Assembly: GCA_016871515.1 (NCBI GenBank)
Contig: VHDE01000007.1
Coordinates: 35,635 to 99,634, forward strand
Length of the DNA stretch: 64,000 nucleotides
Reading direction: 5' to 3'
From: Verrucomicrobiota bacterium
GTDB taxonomy: Bacteria; Verrucomicrobiota; Verrucomicrobiia; Limisphaerales; SIBE01
Shown: positions 29,995 through 38,941 of the stretch, in pieces
How the letters are laid out: every line of letters begins with the position of its first letter
How positions within the stretch are numbered: position 1 is the first letter of the stretch
Translations under genes and position numbers: made by a program
Notes under the pieces: model-generated
Seen by the model: the letters and a program-made list of their open reading frames with translations, nothing else
What the model was told of the DNA's origin: nothing
The model's database searches: none

Positions 29995-32900
29995 TCATGG
30001 CGTCCTCGGAGTCACCAACCGATAATAGCCCGCGATTGAACCGGTCTCTCTTGCGCCAGCCAATTCGATCGTCAACGTGTTCCCTTGCGCAAATAGGTCG
30101 CGAAACTTCAACCAGCTCCCGGCCGTCAGTGAGTCGCGATATTGCACCGTATAAGACTTTCCCGGGACGGCGGCAAAGCGAAGCACGACTTGCCCGTTCG
30201 GCCCACGGTCGATGGCCACCGCCAGTGAACTGGCCGCGTTGCGCGGATCGGTGCCAGCGACGAATTCCTGCTCGTTCGCCAATCCATCGAGGTCTGCATC
30301 GAGCTTCGCATCGGCCGGATCATTCGTATTGAGGCCATGCTCGGTTTCCCAAGCGTCCGGGAGGCCATCGCCATCTCGATCAGCCGTGGCGTCGTTCGGT
30401 TGACCCGGGGTAGGCGCCGGCAGTTGCACAAGAGTCGCCGAACCGTCGGGAAGGCGTCCATACGAAACGCCTTCGGATTGAGCTCGGTAACTGACATGAT
30501 CGATCACCGCGGCCGCTTCGTCGTACAATTCGATCCAACCACCGGCTGCAGGCAGTTTGAAATCGAGGTGATTTGGCCCCGGTTGTTCGTCAGCCCACAA
30601 ACGAACAAAACCTCCCGGCGGCACGAACGAAAGTGCCTTGAGCTGGAAGGTGGCGTTGGCCGTGGCCAAGTAGAGGTCTCGCAAGCCAGCGGGCAACGTT
30701 GTGTGACCGTTGAACAGCTCTAACCAGTCCGAGCTGCTGGCAGTCGCATTGGCGTGCCATTCGTTAATGACCAGATTCCTTGCAGCAGCGAGCGGCGCCA
30801 GTTGGTTCGCGGTTCCAGGAGTGGGCAAGGTCAGCGACCATCCCCAAGCCGCGGTGTTGACTCTTCCGATGGAACGATTCGCCACTTGCGGTCCAAAAGT
30901 AACGGCATCCAGCCGATTGGTCTGGCGGTCGTACAGAACGAGACTGTCACCATCGCGATCCAGCGCGAACCCCGCGTGAAGGCCCGGAGCATTGGTTTGA
31001 TTATCGCACCAAATCGTCAGGAAGCCGCCGGTTGGAATGCGTGCGCCCGCGGGAAAAACGAATTGGCGCGGACGCCCGGCATCATCCGTGAGGCTGTATC
31101 CGGAGACGTTCAGTTCCGCCGCCGTGTCGTTCATTAACTCGATCCAATCGGGAAATGTCCCGGCATTGGCGACGGCGCCAGCGTTTTCAGCCATGACCTC
31201 GTTCAACCATAAACCTGGAGAACGCTGAACTGCCGAATAGGTCCCAGGAGAACCCAGCGCAGTTGCGCTGGCATGCCAATTGGAGGGATCGCTGGCGTCC
31301 GCAGCCATATCGAGACTCTCAAGCGAATGACCGAGGCCGTCCGCCGCACGCGGCCAACCTTGCCTGTCGTTGTATTCGATCGAGGTTACAGTTTGCCCAT
31401 TGCGCTTCCGCAAAGCCAATCGTTCGCCTCCATTGGACAGATTGCCGCCAAACGCGCCCGCGACTCGCCGGCCGGGATAGCGCGCTGCGAAAGCCGCCGG
31501 ATCAGCGGCCGAACTCACGACCAGCACTTCGCCCGGCGGCAAAACAGTTCCAAACGGGAAGGCAAAATCGACACCGTCAAATTCCATCCCGTGGAGATCA
31601 ACCGGCACGCGTCCGATGTTCGCCAGTTCAACAAATTCGTAAGCGTCGCCGCCCGGGGGATTGTACATGATCTCACTGAACCGAAGCGGCGTGCCTAATT
31701 CTCCGACCTGAAATGTTGCTTCATTGAGCGCGCTCCATTCGCCGGCGACCAGCGCGCGCGCTTTGACAACCACGGAGTTGGCCAAGGTCACCTCGCTGGA
31801 GTAACGCACGGCTGTCGAGGACAACTGCCCTGTTCCGTACTCGCGCGGATCGGCCCCATCGGTCGTGTAGCAGATCGTTCCCTGGGGCGCTGTCATCGCG
31901 AGCTTGAAGCCGCGCGGCGTGCGGCCTCCGTGCTGATTGTAAGTTGGCGCTGTCACCGCTGGGTAAAGACCGGCTCCACGAAATTGGCTGAGGACAATCG
32001 ACGAGCGGCGAGGAAAATAATTCGCCGTGTTGCCTGCCGAGGTGGCCCAGCCGAGGAGATTATTCAACTCCGCCAGCCATTCGGCATCGCGCGTGTATGG
32101 ATTATTGGCGCGCGACGAGGCCACATCGCCCCAGCGCGCCGATTCGCACACGATGGCAGGATCAATTTCGTTGATGCGTTTCATGTAGAGAGACGCGGGC
32201 ACGTTCCGTTCGGGATGCGCTGAATCCCAAATCGGATTATGGGCATCGACGTAAAAGGCGCCTCCGTTGAAAAAGTGGCGATGCACATGATCCGCAAAAC
32301 GGAGACGGAACTCGGCATTATTCCGCAAGAGAGTGCACAGTTCGGTCGGACTGCCGGGATTGTTCAGGTTGATCCGGTTTTCATTGGCGCTCTTGAGAAC
32401 ATGTTCGGCGTCCCAGCTAATGAAACGAAAGCCCGCTCCGGGCACGCGGCGTCGCGCAGCGTACCAATTGTGGTGTGCCCAATCGGTATTGCCGGCCCAA
32501 AGGTTGATGATCATGTAGTCGATGAACCATGGGACATCGAGGTATTGCTGCAGCGCTTCATAACGACTGTTGTCCACGAGCCCCGCGCGCGCGCGAGCGA
32601 CCATCGTGTTCCAGGCCGAGAGATTGCCGTCCACCAGCGTGGTTCCTGTGTGCTTTAAGACATCGTATTCGTCTTTCCGGCCCCCGAAGTGTTCGGCGCA
32701 AAAAGAAGCATCAGGCCGCTCGTGCAGATCGTAGAGGCCCCAATAGAGGCCGTTGAGGTAGAGATGAACGAAGCGGCCGCGCGGACCGATGCCGCCAACG
32801 TGCGATTGGAGATCGCTCATGAATTGATCGCGAACGTACTGACCGCGATGACGCTGATCGGCGTCGGTCATGTGGTTCCAAACCATGTTGAGCCCGGCGT

Positions 32901-34788
32901 CCAGAATCAACGTATCGAAGCGGCGCGCTATAGAATTATCGAACAACGGATATTCAAGTTTGTCGGCGCCAAAGTCGCCTCGGAACAACAGCCGCATCGA
33001 AAGCTTCTTCGATTTCCAATCGCCGCCGGAATTGCTCGTGCTGCTGCCGCCTTGAATTTCAAGGCCGCAATTGATTTGAAAACCTGCGCGATCATCCGGC
33101 CAGATCAACTCGGCGGACGCCGGTTGCTGGTTCATGTCATTGCGCCGCGTGTAAACGCCACGCGCGGCGCCGAATAAGTCTTGGACGTTCATCACAATCG
33201 AAACAGATGGAAGATTGGTCAGGGCCTGCCGGGCGAGGGTTGCGTAACGCGGATTGTTCAGCACTTGCGGGTCCATTTCATAGTCGCCCGGCGTCGTGAT
33301 GCTCGAAACCCAATTTGCCGGGAAACCAGGCGGAGTTATAGGTTGAGTGAGGACGTGCTCAGGAAAAATGTACGAGTACGTGGCAACCGAAGACGGCAGA
33401 TAATTCGGGCGATGCGCCGCGGCGCGCAAGGTTACGACGGCGCGGCCGGGCATCCCCGCAATGCGTAACGGTGTGGAATAAGTCTGCGCGTTCGAGGGCG
33501 TTGGTTCACTGCCATCGAGCGTGAAGTAAATGACAGCGCCGGGCGTGGCTGTGGTGAGCGTGAGATCGAATGGTTGCGCGAAAAGACCGCTGCCGGCACT
33601 CGCCTTTGGTGTGACGACAACGCCCTCGTACGATTGTATCGATGGATTAGCGGCGCCGGGCGTTGGCGCAGGGAAATAGCTCCATTGACCATTACTGGCG
33701 AGACCATAGGCAATGTCAGTGCGTTGCACTGGGAATTGCGGCGCAAATTCCGCCTCGGGCCATCGCGGCGACTCAGCATTGAACAGACCAAGATATTCGC
33801 CGGCAGCGCTGAGTTTGAAATTAGTGTGGAGGCGCTTTCCACTGCTCGGATCGCGGCGATCTTTGCCCGACGCGAAGATGACAAGAAATTGGCCGGGCGC
33901 GAGGGACACCGGTGGCAAAGTCCACTTGCCAGGCGAGTCGCGTCCGTCCGTAAGAGACCAACCGGCCAGATTAATGGTCTTGTCACCGCGATTCAGCAGT
34001 TCGATCCAATCTTGCGGCTCGTTATCTTCATCGCGAAGACCGTTTTGATTGGCGGCAAGCAATTCATTGATGACGATCGCGGAAGGACTCTCATCGATTG
34101 TGTAGTGCCAGCCACCGCCGCTGAACGCGTTCGCCGGATTCGCCAGATCGGCGATACCATGTGGGCTTCTCCATGCCATTTGCAATGTGCCTGTGATGTG
34201 CCCGGCAAATTCAAAGACGTACGGGCCAGCGCCCTCGCCAGCAACGCGGAGGGATGGGCGTTCATTCATCAGCAAGTCGCCGGCATCGATTCCCGTTACC
34301 GGTTCGGTGAATTGGACTTCCACGCGTCGCAACTGTCGAATGGTGGCGCCTGGTGCAGGAACAAGACTGGCGATTACGGGGGACTCGCGATCGAGCAATT
34401 CGTAACGCCAACTCGCGTTGGGTTGAGTGGCATCAAATCGATTGGATGGTGTATCACGGTCTGTGATGCCGTGGCTTGCGTCCCACTGAATCTCGACGGG
34501 CCCCGCCGCGGGTGGTGTGAAAACGAATGTGAACGACGTGTCGAGGCCCGTGACCTTGATCGCGGGCTGCCCATTGACGAGCAAATCATCCGCATCCAAA
34601 TCGGTCACGGGCCTGCTAAAATTGATGGTCAGTTGCGTAAGGCTGGTGACTGTTCCTGGCGGGGGTGAAACTGAGGCGATTGTCGGCGAATCACTCGGCG
34701 TCTCCGCGAGGAGAAGATACGTGTTTGCAAAACCGCCTATCGTTAGGCCAAGCAGCCAGAGCGCGCGCTTCGGAAATGAAAGGCTCAT
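29995..34788 (-). CDS. Giant exported CotH/lamin-tail-domain surface protein
   Basis: 1597 residues from Met at 34788, which starts a good signal peptide; the open frame begins ten codons earlier. Order: two Ig-like repeats (INFSRPVTDLDADDLLVNG and VQFTEPVTGIDAGDLLMNE, to about 230), a lamin-tail domain (INELLAANQNGLRDEDNEPQ), a chitobiase-C-like strand set (IYFTLDGSEPTPSN), a CotH-kinase-like domain (about 530-850, with GLYDLHERPDA), a second chitobiase-C-like unit, and three more lamin-tail domains. The tail has calcium-type repeats (DRDGDGLPDAWE, DADLDGLANEQEF) and a beta-domain. It is probably outer-surface, perhaps binding polysaccharide. CotH kinases phosphorylate spore-coat protein in Bacillus; activity here is unproven. 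Confidence 0.85.
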   Translation of the reverse strand: MSLSFPKRALWLLGLTIGGFANTYLLLAETPSDSPTIASVSPPPGTVTSLTQLTINFSRPVTDLDADDLLVNGQPAIKVTGLDTSFTFVFTPPAAGPVEIQWDASHGITDRDTPSNRFDATQPNASWRYELLDRESPVIASLVPAPGATIRQLRRVEVQFTEPVTGIDAGDLLMNERPSLRVAGEGAGPYVFEFAGHITGTLQMAWRSPHGIADLANPANAFSGGGWHYTIDESPSAIVINELLAANQNGLRDEDNEPQDWIELLNRGDKTINLAGWSLTDGRDSPGKWTLPPVSLAPGQFLVIFASGKDRRDPSSGKRLHTNFKLSAAGEYLGLFNAESPRWPEAEFAPQFPVQRTDIAYGLASNGQWSYFPAPTPGAANPSIQSYEGVVVTPKASAGSGLFAQPFDLTLTTATPGAVIYFTLDGSEPTPSNAQTYSTPLRIAGMPGRAVVTLRAAAHRPNYLPSSVATYSYIFPEHVLTQPITPPGFPANWVSSITTPGDYEMDPQVLNNPRYATLARQALTNLPSVSIVMNVQDLFGAARGVYTRRNDMNQQPASAELIWPDDRAGFQINCGLEIQGGSSTSNSGGDWKSKKLSMRLLFRGDFGADKLEYPLFDNSIARRFDTLILDAGLNMVWNHMTDADQRHRGQYVRDQFMSDLQSHVGGIGPRGRFVHLYLNGLYWGLYDLHERPDASFCAEHFGGRKDEYDVLKHTGTTLVDGNLSAWNTMVARARAGLVDNSRYEALQQYLDVPWFIDYMIINLWAGNTDWAHHNWYAARRRVPGAGFRFISWDAEHVLKSANENRINLNNPGSPTELCTLLRNNAEFRLRFADHVHRHFFNGGAFYVDAHNPIWDSAHPERNVPASLYMKRINEIDPAIVCESARWGDVASSRANNPYTRDAEWLAELNNLLGWATSAGNTANYFPRRSSIVLSQFRGAGLYPAVTAPTYNQHGGRTPRGFKLAMTAPQGTICYTTDGADPREYGTGQLSSTAVRYSSEVTLANSVVVKARALVAGEWSALNEATFQVGELGTPLRFSEIMYNPPGGDAYEFVELANIGRVPVDLHGMEFDGVDFAFPFGTVLPPGEVLVVSSAADPAAFAARYPGRRVAGAFGGNLSNGGERLALRKRNGQTVTSIEYNDRQGWPRAADGLGHSLESLDMAADASDPSNWHASATALGSPGTYSAVQRSPGLWLNEVMAENAGAVANAGTFPDWIELMNDTAAELNVSGYSLTDDAGRPRQFVFPAGARIPTGGFLTIWCDNQTNAPGLHAGFALDRDGDSLVLYDRQTNRLDAVTFGPQVANRSIGRVNTAAWGWSLTLPTPGTANQLAPLAAARNLVINEWHANATASSSDWLELFNGHTTLPAGLRDLYLATANATFQLKALSFVPPGGFVRLWADEQPGPNHLDFKLPAAGGWIELYDEAAAVIDHVSYRAQSEGVSYGRLPDGSATLVQLPAPTPGQPNDATADRDGDGLPDAWETEHGLNTNDPADAKLDADLDGLANEQEFVAGTDPRNAASSLAVAIDRGPNGQVVLRFAAVPGKSYTVQYRDSLTAGSWLKFRDLFAQGNTLTIELAGARETGSIAGYYRLVTPRTP

Positions 34789-34889
34789 GCGTTCAGAACA
34801 TTCGCGAGAATTAAGCACATTGCGGGTCTATCCGCCAGGAATTGTGGGCGCCGACGGCGCCGAAGCTGCCGCACGACCGCCGCATGGGC

Positions 34890-34971
34890 GCATCTCAGTT
34901 TTCTGACACAAATTCACGGCGGCATTGCCGTTGGGATTCATCACGCCATGGATTGCAAGAAACTGAGATGC
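34890..34971. promoter_or_regulatory. 12-bp inverted repeat in a divergent promoter region
   Basis: GCATCTCAGTTT (34890-34901) and AAACTGAGATGC (34960-34971) match exactly. They lie between the divergent CotH and serine hydrolase genes. This could be an operator pair or a leader hairpin. Confidence 0.35.
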
Positions 34972-35038
34972 ACCCTTTATGAGCCCTTATGGGTGAGAGG
35001 GGTTGCTTTGGTCGATGTGACCGGATATACCAATTGCC

Positions 35039-36235
35039 ATGAACCCTCACCGTTTGCTTTCCATCCCTTCGTTTATGTGCACCTTGGCCGCTTTGACGCC
35101 TGCCGTCGCCGCGGCGCCGAAACTGCCCGGCGTCGGCGCTGCGATGGAAGAGATGATCGCGAAGAACGAAATCGCCGGTGCTGTCACAGCCGTCGTTGCC
35201 AAGAATAAAGTCCTTCATCTGGAAAGCACCGGCTTCGCTGACGTAGCGTCAAAACGTCCGATGACGCCTGACACGCTGTTCTGGATCGCGTCGATGACGA
35301 AGCCGATTACGGGTGTGGCCATTCTGATGCTTCAAGACGAAGGCAAGTTAAAAGTTTCGGATCCCGTCGCAAAGTATCTGCCTGAGTTCGCCAATCTCAA
35401 GACACCCTCAGGCAAGCCGGCCAATCTCACGATCACTCAGATTCTCACGCACACGTCTGGACTGGGCGAAGCTAGCGGGCCGGCAGCGCAGCAAGCCAGG
35501 ACGCTGGCCGATTTGGTCCCGCTTTGGCTCTCCGCGCCGATGAAAAACGAGCCCGGCGAAAAGTGGCAATACACCCAGAGTGGAATAAATGCCGCCGGCC
35601 GCATTGTGGAAGTTGTGAGTGGCATGACGTTTGACCTGTTCTTGCAGAAGCGGCTGTTCGATCCGCTTGGGATGAAGCACACAACTTTTTATCTGGATGC
35701 CGGCCCGCGCGCGCAATTGGTCACCGCCTACAGCAAGAACAAAGATACCGGAGCGCTCGAACCGGTCCAGCCACGCGCCGAGTTCGGCCCGCGCGACCGC
35801 CCGCCTCAAGGCAACGGCGGGCTTTATTCAACCGCGCCTGATTACGCGCGGCTTTGCCAGATGCTGCTTAACGGCGGAAAACTGGGAGGCCGCCGTTACC
35901 TGAGCGCTGCGGCGATTAAACTGCTCTCGACCCCGCAAACGGGCGAGTTGCCGACCGGCTTCTTTCAGAATGATGCCTATGGCAAGCACGGGATGAAGTA
36001 CGGTTGGGGGATTGGCACGTGCGTTTTGCGCACGCCCCATGAGGGCGTCGCTTCGATGCTTTCACCGGGAACCTATGGTCACGGCGGAGCTTGGGGGACG
36101 CAAGCCTGGATTGATCCTGTAAAAGGCGTTGCTTATATCCTAATGGTGCAACGCTCGAACTTCCCGAACAGCGATGCCGGCGAGGTCCGCCGCGAGTTCC
36201 AACAAGCCGTTGCCAAGGCCCGCGAGAAAAAGTAG
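35039..36235 (+). CDS. Exported beta-lactamase-family serine hydrolase
   Basis: 398 residues with a signal peptide ending near AVAAAPKLP. The nucleophile motif is Ser85-Met-Thr-Lys88. The second motif reads QYTQSG, with Gln where class C enzymes have Asn. The third is YGHGGAWGT. Length and spacing fit esterase/carboxypeptidase-like members of the class C beta-lactamase family; antibiotic resistance should not be assumed. It lies 35 bp upstream of the Gfo/Idh gene and may be co-transcribed. Confidence 0.87.
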   Translation: MNPHRLLSIPSFMCTLAALTPAVAAAPKLPGVGAAMEEMIAKNEIAGAVTAVVAKNKVLHLESTGFADVASKRPMTPDTLFWIASMTKPITGVAILMLQDEGKLKVSDPVAKYLPEFANLKTPSGKPANLTITQILTHTSGLGEASGPAAQQARTLADLVPLWLSAPMKNEPGEKWQYTQSGINAAGRIVEVVSGMTFDLFLQKRLFDPLGMKHTTFYLDAGPRAQLVTAYSKNKDTGALEPVQPRAEFGPRDRPPQGNGGLYSTAPDYARLCQMLLNGGKLGGRRYLSAAAIKLLSTPQTGELPTGFFQNDAYGKHGMKYGWGIGTCVLRTPHEGVASMLSPGTYGHGGAWGTQAWIDPVKGVAYILMVQRSNFPNSDAGEVRREFQQAVAKAREKK

Positions 36236-36270
36236 CATGCAATCCCACGCTTGAGTCCGCCCTAATTTTT

Positions 36271-37554
36271 ATGAACACACATTCCATCTCGCGCCGCACA
36301 TTTCTCAAATCCACAGCGCTCTCGACGGCCGCCGCTTCGGTCGGTCATCTGATCCCCGCGCGCGCGCTCGGCTCGAATGACCGCATCCATTTCGCCGTCA
36401 TTGGCTGCGGCGGCATGGGTACTGGCCACTTGAGCAGCCTCGTGAAACGCAGCGAGGCGGACAACATCAAGGTGCTCGCCGTCTCTGACGTTTATAAGCG
36501 CCGCCTCACCCGGGCTAAAGGGATTTGCGGCGGAGAAGGCTATCTCGACTACAGAAAGCTGCTCGAACGAAAAGACATCGATGCTGTGCTGATCGCGACA
36601 CCGGATCATTGGCACGCGAAAATCTCCATCGACGCGATGGAAGCGGGCAAACATGTCTATGTGGAGAAACCAATGACGCACACGGTTGAACAGGCGGTTC
36701 AACTTCGCGATGCTGTGAAACGGTGCGACAAAGTCCTTCAAGTCGGCCCGAATGGCGCCGGCAACGATTCTTATTGGGTCGCGCGCGAAGCCATTGCATC
36801 GGGTCGCATTGGCAAAGTTACGTGGGCGCACGCCAGCTACAATCGCAACGCCCGCATCTGCCTCTTTAACGACCATCAGAAAATTGATCCCGCGGCCGGT
36901 CCGGACAAATCGGGCGACGACTATGTTGATTGGGATATGTGGCTCGGACATCAATGGGGCCTGGCGCCGAAGATCGCCTGGACGCCGGAACATTTCTTCC
37001 GTTTCCGCAAGTATTGGCCGTACAACGGCGGCGTTGCAACGGACTTGCTTTACCACAAACTCGCGCCGCTCTTGATCGCGATCGCGGGTCCGAACGGCGA
37101 ATACCCGCGCCGCGTCAATGCGAATGGCGGCCTCTACATTGAAAAGGACGGGCGTGATATTCCGGACATGTTCATGATGACTGCGGATTATCCGAGTGAT
37201 TGGTCGCTCTTCCTCGTGAGCACGTTGACGAATGACGCCGGTTTGCCCGACCGCGTTTACGGCAAGCACGGGACCATGGAACTTGGCGGCGAACCGTCGC
37301 TGCGCTGGAATGGCGCGTTCAAGGAGGAATTCCAAGCCAAGAACGACGGCAAAGACGAAGTGCGTTTGCCAATCAAACAACGTCGCGATCTCGAAGGCAA
37401 TTTCATCGATGTGCTCCGCGGCAAAGACAAGCTGGCGTGCAACGCCGATCTCGGGTGCGCCACGATGGTGGCGATCAAGATGGCAGTCGAATCGTTTCGG
37501 CAGAGCAAGACGATGTTGTGGGATGCGAAGGCTGAGAAAACGGTTGCTGCGTGA
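36271..37554 (+). CDS. Tat-exported Gfo/Idh/MocA-family oxidoreductase
   Basis: 427 residues. A Tat signal (SRRTFLKST) and AAASVG segment precede the NAD(P)-binding fold (FAVIGCGGMGTGH). EKPMTH is the conserved dinucleotide/substrate loop with the catalytic Lys. The C-terminal domain has WPYNGGVATDLLYHK. PVC bacteria carry many such exported sugar dehydrogenases, usually holding their cofactor tightly. It fits local sugar oxidation along with the DUF1080 protein downstream. The GTGA at its stop overlaps a possible start of the next small frame. Confidence 0.9.
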   Translation: MNTHSISRRTFLKSTALSTAAASVGHLIPARALGSNDRIHFAVIGCGGMGTGHLSSLVKRSEADNIKVLAVSDVYKRRLTRAKGICGGEGYLDYRKLLERKDIDAVLIATPDHWHAKISIDAMEAGKHVYVEKPMTHTVEQAVQLRDAVKRCDKVLQVGPNGAGNDSYWVAREAIASGRIGKVTWAHASYNRNARICLFNDHQKIDPAAGPDKSGDDYVDWDMWLGHQWGLAPKIAWTPEHFFRFRKYWPYNGGVATDLLYHKLAPLLIAIAGPNGEYPRRVNANGGLYIEKDGRDIPDMFMMTADYPSDWSLFLVSTLTNDAGLPDRVYGKHGTMELGGEPSLRWNGAFKEEFQAKNDGKDEVRLPIKQRRDLEGNFIDVLRGKDKLACNADLGCATMVAIKMAVESFRQSKTMLWDAKAEKTVAA

Positions 37555-37616
37555 GTTGCGCGGCGGAGTCGTGGCATACTACATTCTGTTGTGATGTATT
37601 CCAAGGGGCTAATCTC

Positions 37617-37820
37617 ATTGAGGATCCGGTTGCCGAACTGCTGTTCAGCGGACGCGCCGCTACTGCGTCTGAAGCGGAGCGCCTTTATCTCGAAGAGCAC
37701 TTGGACGAGGTTGTGCCGTTGGTTAACGGTCTTCTTTCGGATGCAGATTTTCGCGAACATCCTCTCATCGCCATCCTCCTTAGCTGTGGAAGCCGGGGCT
37801 GGGAAGATTCCATTTTGTGA
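37617..37820 (+). CDS. Small hypothetical protein, start codon uncertain
   Basis: The frame is open from GTG at 37551. The protein-like part begins IEDPVAELLFSGRAATASEA, where ATT at 37617 stands where an ATG would be expected. It is acidic and helical, ending HPLIAILLSCGSRGWEDS. It overlaps the next frame by GTGA, as coupled gene pairs do. I recognise no named family. Either a rare ATT start is used, the long GTG start is used, or the gene has lost its start. Confidence 0.45.
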   Translation: MEDPVAELLFSGRAATASEAERLYLEEHLDEVVPLVNGLLSDADFREHPLIAILLSCGSRGWEDSIL

Positions 37821-37912
37821 CGTCCACGGAAAGGCTTGTGAAGATCGCGGATGCGCTTGATGAAACCGGGGTAACTTTTCTCGTCATGGGAGGACATGCC
37901 GTGCGTTATTAG
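37817..37912 (+). pseudogene. Nucleotidyltransferase remnant
   Basis: 31 codons starting GTG: TERLVKIADALDETGVTFLV then MGGHAVRYY and a TAG stop. This is the usual N-terminus of a MNT/AbiEii-like nucleotidyltransferase, whose G-G-x-A-V-R motif continues in whole proteins to the DxD site. Everything after is missing. With the preceding small frame it looks like the relic of a two-gene, perhaps toxin-antitoxin, unit. Confidence 0.5.
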
Positions 37913-37928
37913 TTCGACATCGAATATT

Positions 37929-38756
37929 ATGAACACTCAAACAGCTCAAACAGCGCTCACGCATTGTCTCGCGCTTGTTACCGCGGGAGCCGCCCTCTTA
38001 ACCGCACGCGCGGATTCGATTTCGGGACGACGGCTTCGTCCACATCTGCCATTATCTCAAGAACGAACTCTCGATAACGAGCTGACCAGCCAAGAGAAGA
38101 AAGAGGGATGGATTCTGCTGTTCGACGGAAAGACGCTCAACGGTTGGATGACGAGTTCGGGTCAGCCGAGCAAAACGCCGATTGAGAATGCTCCGAATAC
38201 CTCGCGCAAGGTCGGAGGCATCGAGGTCAAGTCAGTTGAGAGCGGTAGCGTCAACCCGCACAAGAGCGGCCATTACATGATGGTGCATACGCAGCAGTGG
38301 TCCAATTTCGTTCTCTCACTCGACTTCAAGATTACTCCCAAGTGTAACAGCGGAATCTTCTTTCGAACTTACTCGCTGACGCCTCGGCCCGGAAAGGACG
38401 TCGGCTTTAACGGACTGGAGATTGCGATCGACGACACGACAGGCGCTGGCTACCACGACACGGGCGCGATTTACGATTTGGTCAAGCCGACGAAGAACGC
38501 GATGAAACTGGCCGGCGAATGGAACCATCTCGAACTCACTTGCGATAAGAACCTCGTTGAAGTTGTCCTAAACGGCGAGAAAGTCACCTCGATGAATCTG
38601 GACCAATTCTCCGAACCGCATAAACGTCCCGATGGCAGCACACACAAGTTTGATATTGCATACAAGAATCATCCGCGGGCCGGATACATCGGCTTGCAGG
38701 ATCACGGCAGCCCCTGTTGGTTCAAGAACATCAAGCTGCGCCCGCTGAATAAGTAG
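37929..38756 (+). CDS. DUF1080 (3-keto-disaccharide hydrolase-like) exported protein
   Basis: 275 residues from Met at 37929, giving a signal peptide with cleavage near LTARADS. The DUF1080 start WILLFDGKTLNGW is clear, followed by the concanavalin-like beta-sandwich (NFVLSLDFKITPKCNSGIFF, GLEIAIDD, GYIGLQDHGSPCWFKNIKLR). Some members hydrolyse 3-keto-glycosides made by Gfo/Idh-type dehydrogenases, which fits its neighbour. Its stop TAG is the first three bases of a family A palindrome. Confidence 0.88.
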   Translation: MNTQTAQTALTHCLALVTAGAALLTARADSISGRRLRPHLPLSQERTLDNELTSQEKKEGWILLFDGKTLNGWMTSSGQPSKTPIENAPNTSRKVGGIEVKSVESGSVNPHKSGHYMMVHTQQWSNFVLSLDFKITPKCNSGIFFRTYSLTPRPGKDVGFNGLEIAIDDTTGAGYHDTGAIYDLVKPTKNAMKLAGEWNHLELTCDKNLVEVVLNGEKVTSMNLDQFSEPHKRPDGSTHKFDIAYKNHPRAGYIGLQDHGSPCWFKNIKLRPLNK

Positions 38757-38886
38757 GACAGCGCGTCCCGCCTGTCCAAGGTCGAGTCGAAACGACTGTG
38801 CAAACACTTCTCTGCCTCGTGGTCCGCGCGCCGCCCAATTAAAACGATGATTGCTTTAGCCGGGACAGGCGGGACGCCCTGTCCTA
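38754..38886. repeat. Two family A palindromes in opposite orientation
   Basis: TAGGACAGCGCGTCCCGCCT (38754) and GGGACAGGCGGGACGCCCTG (38862) with following TCCTAC frame an 85-bp centre. The pair could form one large stem. The first supplies the DUF1080 stop codon. Confidence 0.75.
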
Positions 38887-38941
38887 CCGAACGAATATTT
38901 CGATTCTGTTTTCAATAGAATAGCCCTATTGTGCAGTGCAA

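Noticed and set aside
33574..34668. 364-codon plus-strand frame opposite the CotH gene
   Set aside because: It is antisense to a large gene with clear domains. High-GC codon use leaves the opposite strand open; the product has no recognisable motif.
36262..37380. 372-codon minus-strand frame
   Set aside because: Antisense to a clear Tat-exported Gfo/Idh protein; no signature of its own.
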